From assembly GCA_963825645.1 (NCBI GenBank), contig CAWGTT010000008.1, positions 62,001 to 126,000 on the forward strand: a DNA stretch of 64,000 bases. Direction: 5' to 3'. Below are positions 18,289 to 26,635 of this stretch, piece after piece. The number at the start of each line of letters is the position of its first letter. Positions within the stretch are counted from its first letter, which is position 1. The position numbers were made by a program, and so were the translations under genes. The notes beneath the pieces were generated by a model. It had not been told where the DNA came from. It worked only from the letters and a program-made list of their open reading frames with translations, and searched no databases. Origin of the DNA: JADJPO01 sp963825645 (GTDB lineage: Bacteria > Actinomycetota > Actinomycetes > Actinomycetales > Kineosporiaceae).

Positions 18289-19221
18289 ATGTATCCCGGA
18301 TCTGAGCCTCCCCTCCTCCGGCAGGCAATACTCAGCGTGTGCATCACCGAGGAGATCGACGTCCTGCCACATGACCAGGGCGTGCTGGTGCCCGGGCCGG
18401 ACGACCCATCGCCCGGCGGCGCACCGGCTGCCACCCGTCCTACCCCCGATCGGTACCTGGTGCGCTGGTCGGAGATGGAGCAGCTGTGCAGCCCGCACGC
18501 CGCCGCCTCGCCAGGTGGGCGGCGGCGGCTGGCGACCCTGCTCAGATTGCACGGCGCTGTGGCCGCGCTCGGATCGGCGGCGGGCAGTGCACTGCGCGAC
18601 GCCGTCCAGGTGATCGCCCTTCCGGCCGGCCACGTCGACCATCTCGGGCCACGATGGGCGGTCGGGGCGGTGCCGGGCGGGGCGCTGTGGATCGGCCCCG
18701 GCGTGGTATGGCCCGGCGGCTGGGCGGCAGAGCCGCCGCAGGGATGGGCGGCGGACGGGCCCTCCACAGCGCTCGTGATGCCATTGCCGCTGCCGCCGAG
18801 TGTGCTCGCCGCAGCGGGGGTGAAGCTCGCCGACTGCTGGCCGGCCGCGGCGGCGCGTGCCGCTCGGATGTCAGAGACGGCGGCCGAGCTGCTGAACCGG
18901 GACGGCGCCCAGGCCGGGCTGCTGACGTCGGTCGGCGGGTGCGACGTGCTGACCCTACTGGCCTACCCGGCGCTGCGCCGGGCGCTCGCCGCCGGTGACG
19001 GGGTCGGGATGCGCACGGTCGGCGTCCCGCGTCGCTCACGAGGCTGGTGGGACCTGACCACCATCGACCCCGACTACCTGCCTCTGGCCTGGCGGGCGAC
19101 CGACGACGCCGAACGGGGGGTGCCGGGCCCTCTCCTCGTCACCGAGGACGAGGTCGTCGCCGTGCCGCTTCGCGGGCGGCCCGACCGGGACCTCAGCCGG
19201 CCTTGGGTTGCACCTGCCTGA
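18289..19221 (+). CDS. Conserved hypothetical protein beside dxs
   Basis: I do not recognise this 310-residue protein. It has no signal peptide or membrane helix. Notable stretches are RYLVRWSEMEQLC, VDHLGPRWAVGAVPGGALWIGPGVVW split by a Pro/Gly-rich middle, and RSRGWWDLTTIDPDYLPLAW near the C-terminus. Composition is Ala-, Gly- and Pro-rich but codon use matches the neighbours. The ATG at 18289 has a TACCCT box 7 bases upstream, suggesting a leaderless or nearly leaderless message. Its 3' end overlaps the convergent dxs gene by 29 bases. The role is unknown. Confidence 0.75.
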   Translation: MYPGSEPPLLRQAILSVCITEEIDVLPHDQGVLVPGPDDPSPGGAPAATRPTPDRYLVRWSEMEQLCSPHAAASPGGRRRLATLLRLHGAVAALGSAAGSALRDAVQVIALPAGHVDHLGPRWAVGAVPGGALWIGPGVVWPGGWAAEPPQGWAADGPSTALVMPLPLPPSVLAAAGVKLADCWPAAAARAARMSETAAELLNRDGAQAGLLTSVGGCDVLTLLAYPALRRALAAGDGVGMRTVGVPRRSRGWWDLTTIDPDYLPLAWRATDDAERGVPGPLLVTEDEVVAVPLRGRPDRDLSRPWVAPA

Positions 19222-21226
19222 GAGCCACCGGAGCCTCGAGGGGAGGCCCGGCCAGGGGGTCGGGGCGCTGGTCGGCGTGAGCGGTCATGGCCACCTCGGC
19301 CGACCCGGACGACGTCCGGCCGCCCAGCGCGGCCCAGGCCCCGAGCACGGCATCGCCGACGTGGGCAGCGGTGAGCCCGATCTCCTCGAGCACCTCGGCG
19401 CGCTGGGCGTGGTCGATGAAGCGCGGGGGGATCCCGATGACCTGCACCGCCGGCCCGCCCACCCGCTCGCTCGCCGTCGCCCGCTCGGCCAGCAGGTCCC
19501 GTAGCGCGCTCCCCACCCCGCCGGTGGTGATGTTGTCCTCGACCACCAGCACGTGTCGGTGGCCCTCTGCCAGCTCGGCCAGCCGCTCGGGGATCGGCAC
19601 GACCCAGCGGGGGTCGACCACGGTGAACCCGATCCCCGCCTCGGCGAGACGGGACGCGACGTCCAGGCCGAGGGGCACCAGCGACCCCACGGCCACGAGC
19701 AGCACCTCCGGCTTCCCGTTGCGGCGCAGCACGTCAATGGCCTCGCCGTCGCTCCCGAGCCGTTCGATCGCTGCGATATCGGCCGGCACGCTGCCCTTGG
19801 CGAACCGGACCACGGTGGGTCCGTCGTCGACGCCCACGGCCTCGGCCAGCTCCTCCCGCAACGTCGCGGCGTCACGTGGTGCGGCCAGCCGCAGGCCCGG
19901 CACGAGCCGGAGCAGGGAGATGTCCCACATGCCGTGGTGGCTCGCCCCGTCGTCCCCGGTCACGCCGGCCCGGTCGAGGACGAACGTCACCCCGGCCCGG
20001 TGCAGCGCGCAGTCCATCAGCACCTGGTCGAAGGCCCGATTGAGGAAGGTCGCGTAGACCGCGACCACCGGATGCAGCCCGGCGAACGCCATGCCGGCCG
20101 CGCTGGTCACCGCGTGCTGCTCGGCGATCCCGACGTCGAAGACACGCTCGGGGTAGGCCTTCGCGAAGCGGTCCAGACCGACCGGTATCTGCATCGCCGC
20201 AGTGATCCCGACCAGGTTCGCCCGGTCGTCGGCCAGGTCGGTCACCGCCTCGGCGAACACCGAGGTCCACGACTGGCCACCCCCGGAGGACGCCACCGCA
20301 CGACCGGTGTCGGGGTCGATCACGCCGATCCCGTGGAACCGGTCGGCTTCGTCGTTCTCGGCCGGGGCGTAGCCGTTGCCCTTGCGGGTGATCGCATGCA
20401 CGATCACCGGTCCTCCGTAGTCGTGGGCCCGGCGCAGCAGGTACTCGAGCTCGCCGATGTCGTGGCCGTCGACCGGTCCGAGGTACTTGATGCCGAGGTC
20501 CTCGAACATCCCTTGCGGAGCGACGACGTCCTTGAGGCCCTTCTTCACCCCATGCAGCGCCTCGAAGGCCATCCGCCCCGGGCGCCCGCTGCGCCGCAAG
20601 GTGGCCTTGCCCCACTCCAGGAACCGTTCGTAGCCGCGGGTGGTGCGCAGCGTGGTGAGGTGATGGGCCATGCCCCCGATCGTGGGGGCGTAGGAGCGCC
20701 CGTTGTCGTTCACCACGATCACCAGGCGCCGGTCCGGACCGGCAGCGATGGTGTTCAGGGCCTCCCAGGCCATCCCACCGGTCAGCGCCCCGTCGCCGAT
20801 CACGGCCACGACGCAGCGGTCGCGCTCGCCGCGCAGCTGATGTGCCTTGGCGATCCCGTCGGCCCAGGACAGCGCGGTGGAGGCGTGGGAGTTCTCGACG
20901 ATGTCGTGCTCGGACTCGGCCCGGTTCGGGTAGCCGGACAGCCCGCCGCGACGGCGCAGCTCGGAGAAGTCGTGCCGGCCGGTCAGCAGCTTGTGCACGT
21001 AGGCCTGGTGACCGGTGTCGAAGACGATCCGGTCCCGCGGGGAGTCGAAGACCCGGTGCAGGGCGATGGTCAGCTCGACCACTCCGAGGTTGGGTCCGAG
21101 GTGACCGCCGGTCCGGGAGACCTTCTCGATCAGGAAGGCGCGGATCTGACCGGAGAGGTCTTCGAGCTCCTCCCTGGTCAACCGGCGTAGGTCCCGCGGG
21201 TCGGCGATCGAGCCGAGCTGAACCAT
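19193..21226 (-). CDS. dxs: 1-deoxy-D-xylulose-5-phosphate synthase
   Basis: Dxs condenses pyruvate and glyceraldehyde 3-phosphate, the first step of the MEP isoprenoid pathway. The 677-residue transketolase-like protein has RTGGHLGPNLGVVELTIALH, DTGHQAYVHKLLTGR, the thiamine diphosphate motif GDGALTGGMAWEALN ending in VVNDN, the second-domain DVGIAEQHAVTSAAGMA with the catalytic Glu, and the C-terminal VVEDNITTGGVGSAL. The start ATG at 21226 gives the family's usual MVQLGSIADPRDLRRL opening; GGAGG lies about 11 bases upstream. The last 29 bases overlap the opposing gene at 18289. The longer open frame upstream is not coding. Confidence 0.96.
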   Translation of the reverse strand: MVQLGSIADPRDLRRLTREELEDLSGQIRAFLIEKVSRTGGHLGPNLGVVELTIALHRVFDSPRDRIVFDTGHQAYVHKLLTGRHDFSELRRRGGLSGYPNRAESEHDIVENSHASTALSWADGIAKAHQLRGERDRCVVAVIGDGALTGGMAWEALNTIAAGPDRRLVIVVNDNGRSYAPTIGGMAHHLTTLRTTRGYERFLEWGKATLRRSGRPGRMAFEALHGVKKGLKDVVAPQGMFEDLGIKYLGPVDGHDIGELEYLLRRAHDYGGPVIVHAITRKGNGYAPAENDEADRFHGIGVIDPDTGRAVASSGGGQSWTSVFAEAVTDLADDRANLVGITAAMQIPVGLDRFAKAYPERVFDVGIAEQHAVTSAAGMAFAGLHPVVAVYATFLNRAFDQVLMDCALHRAGVTFVLDRAGVTGDDGASHHGMWDISLLRLVPGLRLAAPRDAATLREELAEAVGVDDGPTVVRFAKGSVPADIAAIERLGSDGEAIDVLRRNGKPEVLLVAVGSLVPLGLDVASRLAEAGIGFTVVDPRWVVPIPERLAELAEGHRHVLVVEDNITTGGVGSALRDLLAERATASERVGGPAVQVIGIPPRFIDHAQRAEVLEEIGLTAAHVGDAVLGAWAALGGRTSSGSAEVAMTAHADQRPDPLAGPPLEAPVALRQVQPKAG

Positions 21227-21378
21227 CTCTGAACGGACCTCCCAGGCACCGGCCACGCACCGGCGTCCCGTCGAGTCTAGGAGCGGCCGCGGCAAGCGGC
21301 TCGGCAAACCCGTGTGGTGGCCACCTCGCGGCTCACCGAGAAGGCCCTGTTCGGGGTCCTGCGCGCTCAGCGCCCGCC

Positions 21379-21759
21379 TCACAGCCGGGGCACGTAGCGC
21401 CGTCCGCGTAGTGCCCCGTCGAGCAGCTCGACACCGCGCCGAGCGGCGAGCAGCCGGGCCTCCTCGACGTCCAAGGTCTCGAACAGCTCGACGAGCGCCG
21501 GTGGGTCGAGCGCCTCGCTCAGCACGGTCCGGGCCGAGGATCGGGCCTGGCGCAGCGCGGTCAGGCCGGCGCCGACGTGGGCCGCCGCCAGGTGACAGAG
21601 CGCGAGCGGATACCGGGTCAGGACGGCGTGGCCGCGGTAGTCGGCGGGGCACAGGTCGAGCAGCCAGGCGAGGGCGGTTCGTTCCCAGCCGGGGGCACCC
21701 GGCGGCCGCACCGCCGCAGGCCACCCCGGCGGCACAGCCGGACCTGCCGCGTCAGGCAT
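21379..21759 (-). CDS. Small conserved hypothetical protein
   Basis: The 126-residue protein is not assigned to a family. It is soluble and mostly helical, with WERTALAWLLDLCPADYRGH, RYPLALCHLAAAHVGAGLTAL and a C-terminal basic patch GALRGRRYVPRL. Its ATG lies inside the 3' end of the ROK regulator gene (8-base overlap), so it should be translated from the same message as the xylose-type transporter operon. Its presence between that operon and dxs, and its normal codon use, support a real gene. Confidence 0.7.
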   Translation of the reverse strand: MPDAAGPAVPPGWPAAVRPPGAPGWERTALAWLLDLCPADYRGHAVLTRYPLALCHLAAAHVGAGLTALRQARSSARTVLSEALDPPALVELFETLDVEEARLLAARRGVELLDGALRGRRYVPRL

Positions 21760-22990
21760 GGCGGCGCAGCTCGCCGGCGTCCCTGATCACCACCAGCGGG
21801 TCGGCGAGCAGCTCGTCCCAGGCCAGCTCGGAGGCCCCGATCAGGGCGGCGTCCCCACCGAGCGCCGGCACGCTCACGCGCAGCTGCTCGGCCGGGGCGG
21901 CCAGCGCAGCCTCGGTCAGGGCGGCCGAGACCTCGTCATCGACCAGCGGGTAGACCTCGCGAAGCAGGCCGCCGACGATCAGCAGCCGCGGGTTGAGCAT
22001 GTTGACGACGACCGCCATGCCCCGACCGAGGTAGCGGCCGATCTCCGCCAGGTCGCGGGACCCCGGCCCCAGCTCTCGCAGCGCCGCCACCAGCCGTGCC
22101 CTCTCGGTGCGCACCGGCAGCCCCAGCGCTCGAGCCACCGCCGGAGCCCCGATCTCGGTCTCCCAGCAGCCCCGTGCCCGGCACCGGCAGCGTCGCCCAC
22201 CGGGGCGGACGACGATGTGACCCAGCTCGCCGGCATAGCCGCCCGCACCGACCAGCGGACGCCCACCCACGAAGATCCCACCGCCGACGCCGATGTCCCC
22301 GGCCAGGAAGATGGCATCGTCGACGCCGCGCGCTGCGCCGCGTCGGTGCTCGGCGAGCAGACCCAGGTCCGCGTCGTTCGCGACCTGTACGGGCCGACCA
22401 CCGACCAGCGGCCGGAGCATCTCGCCGAGGGGCTCGTCCCGCCAGTCCAGGTTGGGTGCGAACCGGACGCAGCCGTCGGCCTTGCGCACCACGCCGGCGA
22501 CCGCGACGCCGAGCCCCACCACACTGGAGTCGGTGGCCGGCTCTCCCAGCAGCGCCGCCACCTCGGCGGCCAGGGCCGCGGCGACGTCCCGAGCGTCCGG
22601 TAGCGCGCCCAACGCCCGGCTACGCCGGGCTACGACGTCGCCGCCCAGTCCGACCAGGGCCACATCGACCTGGTCGACGGCCACCACCGCGGCCAGCACC
22701 CGCACCTGGCACGGGTCCGCCTCGACCAGCAATGACGGCCGGCCGGCTCCGGCCGGAGCGCGGTCCGGGGACCGCTCCCGGACCAGGCCAGCGTCAGCCA
22801 ACTCACCGACCAGGCCGGCGATCGTGCTGCGGTTGAGCTGCAGCCGAGCGGTCAGCTCGGCCCGGCTGAGCGGTCCGGAGATATGCAGGTGGGTCAGGAC
22901 GGCGCTCAGGTTGTGCCGGCGTAGATCCTCCTGGGTCCCTCCTCGAGGTCGCCCGGAGTCCCGGAACGAGCCGTGGATCGTGGTCACCAT
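21752..22990 (-). CDS. ROK family transcriptional regulator of the sugar ABC operon
   Basis: The 412-residue protein has an N-terminal winged helix (residues about 25-80, with LSRAELTARLQLNRSTIAGL as the recognition region) and a ROK sugar-kinase-like domain. The ROK signature GYAGELGHIVVRPGGRRC is followed by the zinc-type cysteines in CRCRARGCWE. ROK repressors such as XylR and NagC bind a sugar or sugar phosphate and leave DNA. An AGGAGGGG element precedes the ATG. The gene is last but one of the xylFGH-like operon, 79 bases after the permease, so it probably controls that operon. A second ROK protein is beside xylA at 54486. Confidence 0.88.
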   Translation of the reverse strand: MVTTIHGSFRDSGRPRGGTQEDLRRHNLSAVLTHLHISGPLSRAELTARLQLNRSTIAGLVGELADAGLVRERSPDRAPAGAGRPSLLVEADPCQVRVLAAVVAVDQVDVALVGLGGDVVARRSRALGALPDARDVAAALAAEVAALLGEPATDSSVVGLGVAVAGVVRKADGCVRFAPNLDWRDEPLGEMLRPLVGGRPVQVANDADLGLLAEHRRGAARGVDDAIFLAGDIGVGGGIFVGGRPLVGAGGYAGELGHIVVRPGGRRCRCRARGCWETEIGAPAVARALGLPVRTERARLVAALRELGPGSRDLAEIGRYLGRGMAVVVNMLNPRLLIVGGLLREVYPLVDDEVSAALTEAALAAPAEQLRVSVPALGGDAALIGASELAWDELLADPLVVIRDAGELRRHA

Positions 22991-23069
22991 GGGTCCCCTC
23001 CTGGTGAGTCCGCGCTCCGCGCTCGCCCCGGGCCCTCAGGCTGTGTCAGCCGTCCGGTACCGGCCGCGG

Positions 23070-24335
23070 TCAGCGACCGGTCGCTGCGGCCCGGCGTCGC
23101 GCGATGGCGTCGACGCTCGCGGCCAGCAACAGCACCAGCGCGGTGACCATGTACTGCGGCGCCGCCTCCGAGGTGATGAACGGCATGCCGTTGGCGAGCA
23201 CCGCGATCACCAGACCGCCGATGATCGCGTCCAGGATCCGGCCCTTCCCGCCGAACAGCGAGGTACCGCCGATCACCGCCGCGCCGACCGCCAGCAGCAG
23301 CGTGGTCGAGCCACCCGTGGTCGGTGAGACCGAGTTGGCCCGCGAGGCCAGAATCACGCCGCCGACCGCCGCCATCGTCGAGCAGATGACGAAGCAGATG
23401 ATCTTGATCAGGACGACGTTGATCCCTGCCCGTCGGGAGGCCTCGGCGTTGCCACCGACCGCGTAGACGTGCCGGCCGAAGCGCGTGCGCCGCAGCAGGT
23501 ACGTCAGCCCGACGACGAACACGGCGGTGATCGGCACGATGATGGGCACGCCCTTGAGCGAGGTCACCGCCGGGTTCACGCTGCGCTCGGTGCTCAGGAG
23601 CCAGGTCGCTATACCGAGCACGACGGCCAGCCCGGCCACCTTGGCGCCGAGCACCGAGATCGGCTCGATCGGCAGCCCGGCCGCCGTCCTCCTGCTGCGG
23701 ACCAGCAGCCCGAGACCGGCGTACAAGCCCACGGCAACCAGGAACAGGACCCATCCCCAGAGCACCGGCAGGTTGTTGTTCATCACCGACAGGATCGTCT
23801 GGTCACGGATCGGGATGGTGCCGCCGCTGCCGATCACGGCGAGCATCAGGCCCTGCAGGCCGAGGAAGAACGAGAGGGTGACCACGAACGACGGGATGCC
23901 GAGCTGGGCCACCAGCAGCCCGATCACCAGCCCGATCACCGCTCCGGTGACCAGGCAGCCGAGCACGGCGATGGGCCAGGCGTAACCGCGCTCGGTGAGC
24001 AGCACCGCCATGATCGCCGCCGATGTGCCCGCGGCGAACCCCGCGGACAGGTCGATCTCGCCGAGCAGCAGCACGAAGACCAGGCCCATGGCGATGTAGA
24101 TGACCCCGGCGCTCTGCAGCAGCAGGTTGGCCGCGTTGAACGGGGTGGCGAAGTTGTCTCCCACCCAGGCGGAGAAGAGGATCACCAGGACGACGAACCC
24201 GAGGACGGCGGGCAGCGCGCCGACGTCGCCGCCGCGGACCTTGTCGACGTATCCGCGGACCTGGTCGCCGAGTCCGTTGGCGAGCGCGGGCTGGGTGCCG
24301 GAGGTAGGGGGGGCAGGGGGTTGGGTGGTGGTCAC
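23070..24335 (-). CDS. xylH: Xylose-type sugar ABC transporter permease
   Basis: The 421-residue membrane protein is a BPD-transp-2 family permease with about ten or more helices. It has the family patch LLLGEIDLSAGFAAGTSAA (ligand path helix), the EAA-like loop region RFGRHVYAVGGNAEASRRAG that contacts the ATPase, and the end region GGTSLFGGKGRILDAIIGGLVI. Together with XylF and XylG it imports a pentose, probably xylose. Its GTG start overlaps the xylG stop (GTGA), so the two are coupled. The length fits XylH better than the shorter RbsC. Confidence 0.9.
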   Translation of the reverse strand: MTTTQPPAPPTSGTQPALANGLGDQVRGYVDKVRGGDVGALPAVLGFVVLVILFSAWVGDNFATPFNAANLLLQSAGVIYIAMGLVFVLLLGEIDLSAGFAAGTSAAIMAVLLTERGYAWPIAVLGCLVTGAVIGLVIGLLVAQLGIPSFVVTLSFFLGLQGLMLAVIGSGGTIPIRDQTILSVMNNNLPVLWGWVLFLVAVGLYAGLGLLVRSRRTAAGLPIEPISVLGAKVAGLAVVLGIATWLLSTERSVNPAVTSLKGVPIIVPITAVFVVGLTYLLRRTRFGRHVYAVGGNAEASRRAGINVVLIKIICFVICSTMAAVGGVILASRANSVSPTTGGSTTLLLAVGAAVIGGTSLFGGKGRILDAIIGGLVIAVLANGMPFITSEAAPQYMVTALVLLLAASVDAIARRRAAATGR

Positions 24336-25135
24336 GCCAGGGCCTCCTTGGCATCGTCGGTCAGGCCTATGTCGCCGGTGCGTCCGGCCGTGATCAGCTC
24401 GACGATCTGTCCATGGGTGACCTCGGAGGCCGGCACCTGTGCGGCCAGCTGGCCGAGGTAGAGAGCGGCGACGCTGTCGGCGACCCGGAGCACGTCGTTC
24501 ATGTTGTGCGAGATGAGGATCACCGCGAGGCCGTTGTCGGCGAGCCGCCGGACCAGGTTCAGCACCTGTTCGGTCTGGGCCACCCCGAGCGCCGCGGTGG
24601 GCTCGTCGAGGATGACCAGCTTGCTGTTCCAGAGCACCGCCCGGGCGATGGCCACTGTCTGGCGCTGCCCGCCGGACAGGCTGGCGACCCGCATCCGCAC
24701 CGACTGCAGGGTGCGGACGGACAGACCCTTCAGCGTCTCGATGGCACGGCGCTCCATCGTCGTCTCGTCGAGGTTCACCTCAGTGCCCAGTTCGCGGCCG
24801 AGGAACATGTTGGCCACGACGTCGAGGTTGTCGCACAGCGCGAGGTCCTGGTAGACGACCTCGATGCCGAGGTCGTTGGCCTGACGAGGGTTGGTCACGT
24901 GCACCTGCTGCCCGTCGAAGGTGTACGACCCACCGTCGAAGGCGTAGATTCCGGCGACCCCCTTGATCAGGGTCGACTTTCCGGCTCCGTTGTCGCCGAC
25001 CAGGGCGGTCACCTTGCCCGGCCAGGCGTCCAGGTCGACGCCCTTGAGCACGTCGACGGCTCCGAAACTCTTGGTCATCCCGCGCAGGCTCAGCAGTGGC
25101 CTGCCGGACGGGGTGCTTGACGCGCTGTCGGTCAT
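24332..25135 (-). CDS. xylG: Sugar ABC transporter ATP-binding protein, single domain
   Basis: This ATPase of 267 residues drives the XylFGH importer. It contains Walker A (ALVGDNGAGKSTLIKGVAG), the Q loop VVYQDLALCDNLDV, the ABC signature RVASLSGGQRQTVAIARAV, Walker B LVILDEPTAALG and the switch His in VILISHNMNDVL. Enterobacterial XylG has two fused ATPase domains; this one has a single domain, as is common in actinobacteria, so it should work as a homodimer. An ATG with GAGGAG upstream gives the start. It follows xylF after a structured 105-base spacer. Confidence 0.92.
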   Translation of the reverse strand: MTDSASSTPSGRPLLSLRGMTKSFGAVDVLKGVDLDAWPGKVTALVGDNGAGKSTLIKGVAGIYAFDGGSYTFDGQQVHVTNPRQANDLGIEVVYQDLALCDNLDVVANMFLGRELGTEVNLDETTMERRAIETLKGLSVRTLQSVRMRVASLSGGQRQTVAIARAVLWNSKLVILDEPTAALGVAQTEQVLNLVRRLADNGLAVILISHNMNDVLRVADSVAALYLGQLAAQVPASEVTHGQIVELITAGRTGDIGLTDDAKEALA

Positions 25136-25173
25136 CGCACGCTCCTCACGATCGGTCGGCTCCTCAAATGGGT

Positions 25174-25223
25174 CGGGGCCCAGGTCCTGATCGAGGACGT
25201 CCTGATCGAGGACCCGGGCCCCG
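25174..25223 (-). promoter_or_regulatory. Intercistronic hairpin with tandem 15-base repeats between xylF and xylG
   Basis: Outer arms GGGGCCC (25175-25181) and GGGCCCC (25216-25222) flank two tandem copies of a 15-base near-palindrome at 25184-25198 and 25199-25213. Such a structure after a binding-protein gene often stabilises the upstream message or partly ends transcription, so that the binding protein outnumbers the membrane parts. The function here is inferred. Confidence 0.5.
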
Positions 25224-25240
25224 GGTCGTACCGACGAACC

Positions 25241-26359
25241 TCAGCTCACGCCGTTGTCGGCGCAGGCCTTCTTCAGCTCGGCCGTGGTGCAGATCTTGTC
25301 GACGGTGGTGAACCCGTCAGCGATGACGTCCTTGACGGTGTCCTTGTAGATCGGCTGCGGCTCGAGCAGCACCGACGGGACGTCCGTGTTCGCCGTGGTG
25401 TCCTTGACCGTGCCGGTGGCCAGCGCGTCGGCGGCGGCGACGTCGCCCTTGGCCAGCGCGATCGCGAGCTCGGCGGCCGCCTCGGCCTCCTTCTTCACCG
25501 CCTTGTAGACCGTGACGTACTGGGTGCCGAGCAGGATCCGCTGCAGACCCTCGTCGGTGGCGTCCTGCCCGGTCACCGGCACCTTGCCGGCCAGGCCGTT
25601 GCGAGCCAACACCGAGATCGCCGCACCGCCGAGTCCGTCGTTGGCGGCGGCCACGCCGTCCACCTTGCCACTGGCCTTGGCGAACATCTGCTCGAAGACG
25701 GTGACCGCCTTGGTGTTGTCCCAGTCCGGAACGGCCTGGGAGTCGGTGACCGTGTACCCGGCAGCCTTGATCGCCGTGTCGTAGCCCTCCTTGAACAGGG
25801 TGGCGTTGTTGTCGGTCGGCGACCCGTTCAGCTCCAGGACGTTGCCGGTCTGCTTGCCGGCCGCCTGCAGGCCCTTGACCAGGCCCTCGCCGATCGCGGT
25901 GCCCACGGCCACGTTGTCGAAGGACACGTAGTACTTGGCGCCGCCGTCCAGGGTGAGCCGATCGTAGTCGATCACCGGGATACCGGCCGCCGTGGCCCGC
26001 TGGATCACGGCCTTGCCCGTGTCGGAGTCGAGGTTGACGATCATCAGCACCTTGACGCCGGACCCGATCATGCCGTCGGCCAGGGTCTGGAACTTGGCCT
26101 TGTCACCCCCGGCGTTCTGGATGTCCGCCTCCACCCCGGCAGCCTTGAAGGCCTCGTCGAGGAAGGGGCGGTCAGCGGTCTCCCAGCGGGCCGAGGACGC
26201 CGAGTCGGGCAGGATCACGCCCACCTTGCCCGCGCTGGCGGCGGCAGCCCCGGACGTCTCCGACGAGGAGGTCGACGAGCTGTCATCGCTTCCACAGGCA
26301 CCCAGCGTGAGCGCACCGACGGCGCTCAGGGCGATCAATCCGATAGTGCGCTTACCCAT
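25241..26359 (-). CDS. xylF: Xylose-type sugar ABC transporter substrate-binding lipoprotein
   Basis: The 372-residue lipoprotein starts with a signal peptide and lipobox (LTLGAC, Cys near residue 22), then a Ser-rich linker. The periplasmic-binding fold has VGVILPDSASSARWETADRP, IPVIDYDRLTLDGGAKYYVSFDN and the hinge regions VDGVAAANDGLGG and VPVTGQDATDEGLQR. The YDR...YVSFDN patch is typical of xylose-binding proteins. ATG 26359 has AAGGA upstream; the longer open frame is rejected because it would put residues before the signal peptide. It leads the xylFGH-ROK operon and has a candidate operator at 26455-26479 shared with the xylA promoter. Confidence 0.9.
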   Translation of the reverse strand: MGKRTIGLIALSAVGALTLGACGSDDSSSTSSSETSGAAAASAGKVGVILPDSASSARWETADRPFLDEAFKAAGVEADIQNAGGDKAKFQTLADGMIGSGVKVLMIVNLDSDTGKAVIQRATAAGIPVIDYDRLTLDGGAKYYVSFDNVAVGTAIGEGLVKGLQAAGKQTGNVLELNGSPTDNNATLFKEGYDTAIKAAGYTVTDSQAVPDWDNTKAVTVFEQMFAKASGKVDGVAAANDGLGGAAISVLARNGLAGKVPVTGQDATDEGLQRILLGTQYVTVYKAVKKEAEAAAELAIALAKGDVAAADALATGTVKDTTANTDVPSVLLEPQPIYKDTVKDVIADGFTTVDKICTTAELKKACADNGVS

Positions 26360-26436
26360 TCTCCGGTCCTTCCTTCGAGCCACACGGCTCGTGGATCGAT
26401 GAGCCGCGGATGACTCCCGACTCCCTTGACAGCCGG

Positions 26437-26479
26437 ACCATACTCCGGCCGACGAATAAGTTGTGGGCGACAACATATT
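26437..26479 (-). promoter_or_regulatory. xylF promoter region with candidate ROK operator
   Basis: The minus strand holds TATGGT (26437-26442) as a -10 candidate. Just upstream, at 26455-26479, is an inverted repeat with 10-base arms AATAAGTTGT and ACAACATATT around 5 bases, one mismatch between arms. It covers the position of a -35 box. The left nine bases ATAAGTTGT, with the same 5-base spacer, recur at the xylA-xylR intergenic region. Confidence 0.6.
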
Positions 26480-26537
26480 CACGGACCAGTGATGGCGGAA
26501 GGCCCGGCACGCAATCCGATGGTCACGCTCTCGTAAC

Positions 26538-26631
26538 AAACCCGCTCATGCTCCGCGGGTGCACACGGCGGCGCCCGCTATGCCCCGTATGGGCATAGCC
26601 GCCGGTGCACCCGCGGAGCATGAGCGGGTTT
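26538..26631 (-). terminator. Long hairpin terminator after acnA
   Basis: Perfect 27-base arms (26538-26564 and 26605-26631) begin 5 bases after the acnA stop. They enclose an inner hairpin CTATGCCC/GGGCATAG (26578-26585 and 26591-26598). The outer arm contains GCTCATGCTCCGCGGGTGCA, nearly the same sequence as the hairpin between xylR and parE at 55725-55770. The acnA end makes a terminator role likely. Confidence 0.75.
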
Positions 26632-26635
26632 CGAG

